Position numbers and translations under genes: made by a program. A stretch of 11,465 nucleotides of DNA from an uncultured Ruminococcus sp. (GTDB taxonomy: Bacteria; Bacillota; Clostridia; Oscillospirales; Ruminococcaceae). This document shows positions 6,058 to 11,465 of the stretch, one piece after another. Below the pieces are notes generated by a model. It was not told the origin of the DNA, searched no databases, and was given only the letters and a program-made list of their open reading frames with translations. Where the stretch lies: the NCBI GenBank assembly GCA_937894495.1, contig CALCRR010000104.1, positions 1-11,465 on the forward strand, read 5' to 3'. The number at the start of each line of letters is the position of its first letter. Positions within the stretch are counted from its first letter, which is position 1.

Positions 6058-7122
6058 TCATTGGTTATTATCCTGCGCACCTCTCAGCGTCACAGTAAAG
6101 GTGCTGCCCTTGCCCACCTGCGATGATACCGATATCTCGCCGTCGGTGATGTCGATTATGCGCTTTACCAGAGCCAGCCCCAGACCGTTTCCTCGTGAAG
6201 CGTGTGAGGTATCGCCCTGATAGAATTTATCAAAAATATGCCTGCCTGTCTCGCTGTCGATACCGCAGCCTGTGTCGCTCACACTTACGGCGGCGCTGTC
6301 TCCCAGCCGCTTGACTGAAACGCTCACAGCTCCCCCCTCGTCGGTGAACTTTATGGCGTTTGAGAACAGGTTGTTCCACACCAGGCTCAACAGCTCGGGG
6401 TCGGCATTTATCACTATCCCGTCGTCGATGTCAGTCTCGATATCTATCTGCTTTTTCTCCCACTCGTTTTCAAATCCCAGCAGGCATTCGCATATCTGCT
6501 CGCTCAGATCAAAGGGCTCTGCCACGGGGAATATCTGCTGGTTTTCCAGCTTGTTGAGCTTTAAGATATTGGTGATAAGGGCTGCCAGCCGCTTGGTGGC
6601 GTCGCTTATGGCTGCGGCATATTCCAGCCTGTCAGTCTCGGGCAGGTCGGGGGAGCCAAGAAGCGCTGCATAATTCTGTATCACCGCCAGGGGCGTTTTC
6701 ATCTCGTGGGAGACGTTTGATACAAAATCGGTCCTGAGAGTCTCCACCCCCGAAAGCTCGTCAGCCATTTTATTAATGCGCTGTATTATCAGGTTATACT
6801 GATTGCTGCCCAGAGGGTCTGCAAAGGGTTCTATCCCTGCGTCAAACTCCCCCTTTGTGAGCCTTTCCAGCCCGTCGGATATGCGCTTTATGGGGCGCTC
6901 GACGGTTATCCTTTTTCTGAGCTTATCCACAAGCCACACGATAAAGGCGATAAACAGCGCATTGCCGAAGGTGAGCACGGCGCTTTTTCTTATGGTATCC
7001 TCGGGTATCTCCACCCACTGGAAAAACAGTATGAATGAAGCCGTGAGCACGAAGGATATGAAAAACAGTATGCCCAGATATTCCAGCAGGCTAAGAAGCC
7101 TTGTGCGCCAGCTGCTCTTCAC
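6058..7122 (-). CDS. Membrane sensor histidine kinase with minimal outside loop
   Basis: The 354-residue protein has two membrane helices (about 15-35 and 48-66) joined by only about a dozen outside residues, so it has no sizeable extracellular sensor. A HAMP-like linker (about 67-125) is followed by the HisKA dimerisation helix with phospho-acceptor His139 (VSHEMKTPLA). The HATPase domain has the N box WNNLFSNAIKF (249-259), G1 DTGCGI (283-288), the F box IFDKFYQGD (296-304) and G2 GNGLGLALVKRI (311-322). All motifs for an active kinase are present. Short-loop kinases of this kind (for example SaeS or BceS) sense through the membrane or through partner proteins; assigning this one to such a group is an inference. 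The start is GTG at 7122. It overlaps the response regulator stop as GTGA, so the two are translationally coupled. Confidence 0.93.
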   Translation of the reverse strand: MKSSWRTRLLSLLEYLGILFFISFVLTASFILFFQWVEIPEDTIRKSAVLTFGNALFIAFIVWLVDKLRKRITVERPIKRISDGLERLTKGEFDAGIEPFADPLGSNQYNLIIQRINKMADELSGVETLRTDFVSNVSHEMKTPLAVIQNYAALLGSPDLPETDRLEYAAAISDATKRLAALITNILKLNKLENQQIFPVAEPFDLSEQICECLLGFENEWEKKQIDIETDIDDGIVINADPELLSLVWNNLFSNAIKFTDEGGAVSVSVKRLGDSAAVSVSDTGCGIDSETGRHIFDKFYQGDTSHASRGNGLGLALVKRIIDITDGEISVSSQVGKGSTFTVTLRGAQDNNQ

Positions 7123-7796
7123 TTAGTCACCGCCTTGTAGCCCAAGCCGTGTACCGTGACTATCTCAAAATCGTCGCAGTGCTCAAACTTTTCTCTCAGC
7201 TTTCTCATATAAACGTCCACCGAGCGCAGCCCTGAGGTCGCCTCGATATCCCAGAACTCGTTCATGAGCTGGGAGCGTGTGAAGGTCTTTTTGGGGTTTG
7301 AGAGCAGCTTGTACAAAAGGTTGAACTCCCTCACCGTCAGGGCTATCTCCTCGCCGTCATAGACGCAGCTCTGCTCGTCCTCGTTCATGGTGAGTCTGCC
7401 CACCGTAAGCTGCTTGCTGGCGCTGATGTTAGCACGGCGCATTATGGCGCCTATCTTCAACAGCAGCTCTTCAAGGTTTATGGGCTTTACCAGATAGTCG
7501 TCGATACCCAGCTTATAGCCCCTCTGCATTGACCTCATATCGTCCTTGGCGGTCATGAACAGAATGGGTATATCCTTATTGAGCCCCCTGACAGTTTCGG
7601 CGAACTCAAAGCCGTCTATCTTAGGCATCATAATGTCAGATATTATCATATCAAAGCTTGCGCCGTACATTTTGTCATAGGCTTGCAGGGCATCAAGGCA
7701 GCCCGTTGCCTCAAAGCCGTTAAGGTCAAGATATTTGCAAACGGTGGAGTTAAGCTCCTTATCGTCCTCCACCACCAGTATTTTTACCATTGTCAT
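7119..7796 (-). CDS. OmpR/PhoB-family response regulator
   Basis: The 225-residue product has a receiver domain (about 1-120): acidic cluster E10-D11-D12, phospho-acceptor Asp54 in ISDIMMP, Thr82 and Lys104 in LVKP. It is followed by an OmpR-type winged helix (about 128-225) with LTVREFNLLYKLL, the RSVDVYMRKLREK recognition helix and the terminal VHGLGYKAV. It should be phosphorylated by the kinase of the next gene and bind tandem DNA repeats. The start is taken at the ATG at 7796, just after AGAGGGGG; the ATG at 7790 two codons on is nearly as good, while the longer open frame to 7859 overlaps the promoter and is rejected. First gene of a three-gene operon with its own promoter and a candidate autoregulatory box. 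Confidence 0.93.
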   Translation of the reverse strand: MTMVKILVVEDDKELNSTVCKYLDLNGFEATGCLDALQAYDKMYGASFDMIISDIMMPKIDGFEFAETVRGLNKDIPILFMTAKDDMRSMQRGYKLGIDDYLVKPINLEELLLKIGAIMRRANISASKQLTVGRLTMNEDEQSCVYDGEEIALTVREFNLLYKLLSNPKKTFTRSQLMNEFWDIEATSGLRSVDVYMRKLREKFEHCDDFEIVTVHGLGYKAVTK

Positions 7797-7830
7797 ATCC
7801 CCCTCTGTGCAGATATTTTTCCTTTTACAC

Positions 7831-7859
7831 AGTATAACACAAATCTCTGGGCATTTCAA
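7831..7859 (-). promoter_or_regulatory. Promoter of the two-component operon
   Basis: On the minus strand TTGAAA (7859-7854), 17 bases, TATACT (7836-7831). The spacing is optimal and each box has one mismatch to consensus. The expected transcription start is near 7824, about 28 bases before the response regulator start codon. Confidence 0.85.
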
Positions 7860-7876
7860 CAGTTATGCTGCTTTTT

Positions 7877-7898
7877 AACATTTCTCAAACATTTCTCA
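7877..7898 (-). promoter_or_regulatory. Tandem 11-bp repeat, likely OmpR-type regulator box
   Basis: TGAGAAATGTT occurs twice, back to back and without mismatch, on the minus strand. The 11-base period places both copies on one face of the DNA, as in OmpR/PhoB boxes. The nearer edge is 17 bases upstream of the -35 box of the response regulator operon, the usual place for an activator, so autoregulation is the natural reading. Confidence 0.65.
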
Positions 7899-7908
7899 CA
7901 GCGCCTGC

Positions 7909-7958
7909 AAAAAAGGTGCCTGCTCTGCGGAAAAACAGTTATCCGCAGGCGGCACCTT
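7909..7958 (-). terminator. Rho-independent terminator of the EAL gene
   Basis: On the minus strand, 25 bases after the stop of the EAL gene, AAGGTGCC pairs with GGCACCTT and inside it TCCGCAG... pairs with CTGCGGA, followed by a T-run (TTTTTTG). The stem is interrupted by a small internal loop. It separates the EAL gene from the two-component operon promoter. Confidence 0.85.
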
Positions 7959-7983
7959 ATTTTATTCGTTATTATCAAATCTG

Positions 7984-10900
7984 TTACTGAAAGATCTCGC
8001 TGCGCTCCACCTCAGAGCCGTTTAAGATAAATCTTCCTCTGCCGTTTATCACACGCAGGCTGCCGTTTGGCGCATAGGTGTCGGCAGACAGCTTTGTGTT
8101 CACCGTCCACTTGGTGTCTGAGCTGGTCATGGTGATCTGCTGGTCGTCATTGTAGCCGCCCACTGCCAGCGCCTGGTCACCCGAGGTCTCTATTTTGAGC
8201 ACCGAGCCTGTCAGGTCTATGACCGTCCTGCCCTCCAGCGCACCAATGCCTGTGAGCCTTACCGCACTCAGGCTTATTATGGGGCTTGATTCTACTATCT
8301 CGGTCTCGGACCTTGCGCCCTTTAGCGTGCCTATGCCCACATTGTTGTTGCCGTCGCCGTAGAGCTTGAAGGCGCACTGGGAGATAACAGCCTTTGCATT
8401 GCCCGATACCGAGCCGATACCCACGCCGTCTGTGGCGGCAAATTCAAGAGAAACGTTGCAGCTTTTCACGTTTACCTCCGAGTCTCCCGACAGAGCGCCT
8501 ATGCACACGCCTGTGTTGCCGTTGGCTTCAAGCATATAAAGTCCGCTCTTAATATTTATGCTGCCGCCCAGTCCCGAGCCTATGCAGACGCCGTTGACTC
8601 CCCTGCCGAATATCTCAATGCTGCCTGTCAGCTCAAACAGCAGGCTGCCGTGCCTTTGGTCTGAGGGCGCACCTATGCCGTAATAATCGGTGGAGTTGAG
8701 CTGCAGCTTTATGCTGCCGCCACCCTCAACGGTAAGGTTTGAGCTTTCGGGAACGTAAATGCCTGTGTTGTGCAAAGTGTTTTCGCCCACCACCACAAGG
8801 GTGACGTCACAGCTGTCGTCAAGCTCGATACAGGGGCGGTTTTTGATGTTTGAAAGATAAACGTCCTCTAAGGTTATACGTCCGCTGTAGCCTTCCTCTA
8901 CCCTTATATGGATATCGGTGCGCAGTCCCGGGGTGCCGATAACGGCAATATCCTTATAGACCATAGTGCCCTTGCCCACAATTATCTCGGTACAGCCCGA
9001 CTTGGTGAGGGACGCCAGAGTAACACGGTTGGTCTTGCCTGCAACATATATCTGGTTGGCAGTGCCCTCCACCTTTTCACGGTGGAACTGCCTTATCTCT
9101 TTCCTGACATTTTCGTCGATAGAGCCGATAAAGTGGTCCTTGGGGGCGCCTGTATAATAGCCCTGTATAAGATCAGCACCCAGATAGATCACCTGTCTCA
9201 GCTCGTCGGCGGTCTCAACGCCCTCAGCCAGCGCCTTGATGTTGTTATCGTGGCAGAAGTCTATTACCTCACGTACAAAGTGCTGCTTCTGGGGTTTATC
9301 CTGTATCTCGCTGAGCAGCGCACGATCTATCTTGACATAATCGGGCATATATCTCAGCAGGTTGTTAACGTTTGAATAGCCCGTGCCGTAGTCATCGACA
9401 GCGGTCTCGATATTGAGCCTTCTGAAAAAGTTCTGCAGCCTTTCAAGGTCCTTATCGTTCAGCTCGGCTTCCTCGGTGAGCTCCACCACCACATTGTCGG
9501 AGAGCTTTTCCATATACTCCTCTAAGGTATCAAAATCCCTGTCTGCCACACGCACGCCGGGTATGCTGTTTATAAATACTTTAACTCTGCCCAGCTCCTG
9601 CCTGTGCTCGGAAATTATTTTCAGCACATTGAGAAATGTCGCCTTTTCAACATCGGCGAGCCTGCCCTGCATATCGGCATATTTTATGATAAGCAGAGGC
9701 GGCAGGTGCTTTTCGGTATTCGAGCGCATGAGAGACTCATAGGAATATATCGCACCGCTGACCGTATCAACGATGGGCTGGAACTGGTAGGTGAACAAAT
9801 TCTCCTCCAGTATCTTCTCCACCAGGTCATAGTCGTGCTTTTCGCCGTCCGAAAGGCTCTCATAAACTGTGCGCAGGTCGGCAAATTTATGGCTTCTTAT
9901 CTTTTCAAGCTGCTCTGAGACATTCTGCATTACCAGGTAGCGTCTCAGGCTCTCAAACCCTCTCGAAACAAGACCTATCCAGCGGCGGTAGTTTTCATCA
10001 TAGCTTCTGGTCTCGCTGCCGTAGCTCACCACTGCATAGCCAAAGCACTGGTCCTCACAGAAAACGGGGGTGAAGAAAAATGCAGCAGGCGTATCTCTCT
10101 GCTGTGATATTATGGGCAGCAGCTCATCACGTCCAAAGGTCTCATCAAGTCCCACATGACCGTCCTTGCGGTCCCAGTTATATTTAACGGCATATATCAT
10201 TTTATGGGGATAGCCGTCATTTTTAAGGTGCAGCATGGGGTCATGCTCCATATTCTTCCAGGGGGAGCTCAGGCACAGGTGAAAGCTTTTTATTTCCCTT
10301 ATCTGATAGGCGTAGGAATATATGGTGCCCAGATACTCCGAAAGTGAGGTCTGAGCCATAAGGTCCTCCACCATAGAGTTGCTGACAGAGTCAAAGCCCT
10401 CCTCGGATATCTCGGTACCCCACCTGCTGCGCTTCATGGTAAACTCGGGTATGGTGACATTTTTGCAGCCGCAGCTCTCCCCTATCAGCAGCTTTGTGCT
10501 GGCATTGAAGGGTGGCGTTTCTCTGCCGCAGAGCTTATCCATGATAAACTGGGCAGCATGGTCGCCCACAGCCTCGGCAGGTATCTCCACCGAGGTCAGG
10601 GACTTAGGCGCAGTCTGCCCCTCAAAGGTAGAGTCATAGCTCAGCACGGCGATATCGTCGGGTATTTTATAGCCCCTTTCGGTAAGCGCCTTGCACAGAC
10701 CTATAGCCATAGGGTCGTTTGCGCACACCACGGCTTCGGGCAGGTCATTCTTTTTAGCAAGCAGCTGGTCGGCGCAAAGCTCACCGCTCTGGTACCAGAA
10801 GTCGCCGTAGATGACCCTGTCCTCAGAGACTTTCAGCCCGTGCTTTGCCATAGTATCTCTGTAGGCAAGCAGTCTCTCCTGAGAGTGCTTATGCCACTTT

Positions 10901-11328
10901 TTACCTGTTAAAAATGCTATATCCTTAAAGCCGTGCTCCACAATAAGGTGCTCCACCAGCTCGCACACGGGCTTATAGCTGTCGGTGCATATGCTGGGGA
11001 AATAGGGGCTCTCCTTCTCGATAATGACAACGGGCTTTTTAAAGGTCTCATTAAACCGCTCCTCCAGCCGCTGGGCTTCACCTGCTGACTGTATGGTGTC
11101 CTCCAGTATGACCATAGCGTCAAAACCCTCGGGCTCCACCAGTGAGAAGATGTTGGTCTCACCCTTTTCACGCTCGGTGGTATCCTGATACTTGCGGTAC
11201 ATTGAAAACACGCAGACGTCCATATCGAAGGAAAAAGCCTTTTTCAAAAAGCCTGTTATAAATGCGCTCTGGTAGGTCTCGTCAGCCTGTCCTGCCAGCA
11301 GTGCAACACGTTTTCTTCGCTCGCTCAT
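7984..11328 (-). CDS. Cytoplasmic LacI-type sensor / GAF-like / EAL phosphodiesterase / beta-solenoid fusion
   Basis: This 1114-residue protein has no signal peptide or membrane helix. Residues 6-288 form a LacI-type periplasmic-binding-like domain (KRVALLAGQ..., SICTDSY, EHGFKDIAFLTG, VVCANDPMAIGLCKAL, PDDIAVLSYDS, LTSVEIP, ending GESCGC), but with no helix-turn-helix. About 310-465 look GAF-like (FFFTPVFCEDQCFGYAVVSYG), then a short coiled stretch. About 505-745 form an EAL domain with the catalytic residues present: Glu531 (motif reads ESL), Asn587, Glu616, Asp645-Asp646 in DDYGTG, Lys666, Glu702 in AEGVET, Gln722. It should hydrolyse c-di-GMP to pGpG. There is no GGDEF. About 760-1114 form a beta-solenoid: a first part like clostridial Cthe_2159-type carbohydrate-binding domains (ITLEDVYLSNIKNRPCIEL, about 818-836), then coils repeating GVxIGxxxG about every 28-30 residues (913-1060). 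AGGAG lies 7 bases before the ATG. The ligand is unknown; a sugar is inferred. Confidence 0.93.
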   Translation of the reverse strand: MSERRKRVALLAGQADETYQSAFITGFLKKAFSFDMDVCVFSMYRKYQDTTEREKGETNIFSLVEPEGFDAMVILEDTIQSAGEAQRLEERFNETFKKPVVIIEKESPYFPSICTDSYKPVCELVEHLIVEHGFKDIAFLTGKKWHKHSQERLLAYRDTMAKHGLKVSEDRVIYGDFWYQSGELCADQLLAKKNDLPEAVVCANDPMAIGLCKALTERGYKIPDDIAVLSYDSTFEGQTAPKSLTSVEIPAEAVGDHAAQFIMDKLCGRETPPFNASTKLLIGESCGCKNVTIPEFTMKRSRWGTEISEEGFDSVSNSMVEDLMAQTSLSEYLGTIYSYAYQIREIKSFHLCLSSPWKNMEHDPMLHLKNDGYPHKMIYAVKYNWDRKDGHVGLDETFGRDELLPIISQQRDTPAAFFFTPVFCEDQCFGYAVVSYGSETRSYDENYRRWIGLVSRGFESLRRYLVMQNVSEQLEKIRSHKFADLRTVYESLSDGEKHDYDLVEKILEENLFTYQFQPIVDTVSGAIYSYESLMRSNTEKHLPPLLIIKYADMQGRLADVEKATFLNVLKIISEHRQELGRVKVFINSIPGVRVADRDFDTLEEYMEKLSDNVVVELTEEAELNDKDLERLQNFFRRLNIETAVDDYGTGYSNVNNLLRYMPDYVKIDRALLSEIQDKPQKQHFVREVIDFCHDNNIKALAEGVETADELRQVIYLGADLIQGYYTGAPKDHFIGSIDENVRKEIRQFHREKVEGTANQIYVAGKTNRVTLASLTKSGCTEIIVGKGTMVYKDIAVIGTPGLRTDIHIRVEEGYSGRITLEDVYLSNIKNRPCIELDDSCDVTLVVVGENTLHNTGIYVPESSNLTVEGGGSIKLQLNSTDYYGIGAPSDQRHGSLLFELTGSIEIFGRGVNGVCIGSGLGGSINIKSGLYMLEANGNTGVCIGALSGDSEVNVKSCNVSLEFAATDGVGIGSVSGNAKAVISQCAFKLYGDGNNNVGIGTLKGARSETEIVESSPIISLSAVRLTGIGALEGRTVIDLTGSVLKIETSGDQALAVGGYNDDQQITMTSSDTKWTVNTKLSADTYAPNGSLRVINGRGRFILNGSEVERSEIFQ

Positions 11329-11335
11329 ATCAATT

Positions 11336-11341
11336 CTCCTC
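11336..11341 (-). promoter_or_regulatory. Ribosome binding site of the EAL fusion gene
   Basis: GAGGAG on the minus strand lies 7 bases before the ATG at 11328-11326 and supports that start, which leaves no room for an N-terminal DNA-binding domain. Confidence 0.75.
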
Positions 11342-11391
11342 GCTGTATAATTTATAGGTTCTTCATCGGCTCTGCAAGCCCCGTGGGAGTC

Positions 11392-11433
11392 AATTATGAC
11401 ACTATGCTAACATTTTAACACAAAATTATGACA
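11392..11433. promoter_or_regulatory. Paired direct repeat upstream of the EAL gene
   Basis: AATTATGACA occurs at 11392-11401 and 11424-11433, a perfect 10-base direct repeat with a 32-base period (about three helical turns), in the AT-rich upstream region of the EAL gene. This is a candidate regulator site. No convincing -35/-10 pair was found in this region, so the promoter itself is not placed. Confidence 0.35.
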
Positions 11434-11465
11434 AGTGTTATGGGATTTTGAAAATTTTATTGATA

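Noticed and set aside
7797..7859. A longer response regulator starting at 7859
   Set aside because: The extra 21 residues (Cys-rich, non-family) lie over the -35 and -10 boxes and the expected transcript start. A good ribosome binding site lies before the ATG at 7796.
8908..9375. A 155-residue plus-strand open frame opposite the EAL domain
   Set aside because: The minus-strand frame encodes the conserved EAL motifs here; the plus frame has no ribosome binding site or family resemblance.
10462..11328. A LacI-family transcription repressor
   Set aside because: The ligand-binding fold begins at residue 6 and no helix-turn-helix precedes it. The ribosome binding site fixes the start, so it is a sensor domain rather than a repressor.

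Overview
The window looks like a piece of the chromosome of a plant-fibre-degrading Firmicute of the Ruminococcus type (Oscillospiraceae). The evidence is a dockerin-terminated secreted protein, a GH5 endoglucanase-type lipoprotein, strong AGGAGG-type ribosome binding sites, TTGACA/TATAAT promoters and mixed base composition. The genus is an inference from these features; no marker gene fixes it.

Layout, left to right. (1) 1-1568, plus strand: the C-terminal part of a large secreted protein with about four Ig-like repeats and a type I dockerin, followed 15 bases later by a small ArsC/Spx-family protein. (2) 1573-1775: two minus-oriented terminators and what looks like the orphaned 3' tail of a lost minus-strand gene. 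(3) 1799-4268, minus strand: the GH5 lipoprotein, then a nitroreductase whose ribosome binding site overlaps the GH5 stop codon, then, after a large hairpin, an AmiS/UreI-type urea or amide channel. (4) 4269-4596: a divergent intergenic region packed with a repeat that folds into several hairpins. It carries two clear promoters, one for GH5 and one for an RNase Z-like metallo-hydrolase. (5) 4597-5511, plus strand: the RNase Z-like gene, ending at an AT-rich inverted repeat shared with a convergent operon. (6) 7796-5640, minus strand: a three-gene operon of OmpR-type response regulator, histidine kinase with a very short outside loop, and a small two-helix membrane protein. Its promoter has a TTGAAA-N17-TATACT core and an upstream perfect 11-bp tandem repeat that looks like an autoregulatory OmpR-type box. 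(7) 11328-7984, minus strand: a 1114-residue protein joining a LacI-type sugar-binding domain (no DNA-binding domain), a GAF-like region, a catalytically complete EAL c-di-GMP phosphodiesterase and a C-terminal beta-solenoid, with its own terminator.

The fibre-degradation genes (dockerin protein, GH5 lipoprotein) fit a cell that attaches to and digests plant polysaccharide. The most unusual object is the large EAL protein. It has no signal peptide or membrane segment, so a carbohydrate-binding-type sensor and a beta-solenoid of a kind usually found outside the cell are both predicted to sit in the cytoplasm around a c-di-GMP hydrolase. A link between sugar availability and c-di-GMP-controlled attachment is a reasonable inference, not something the sequence proves.
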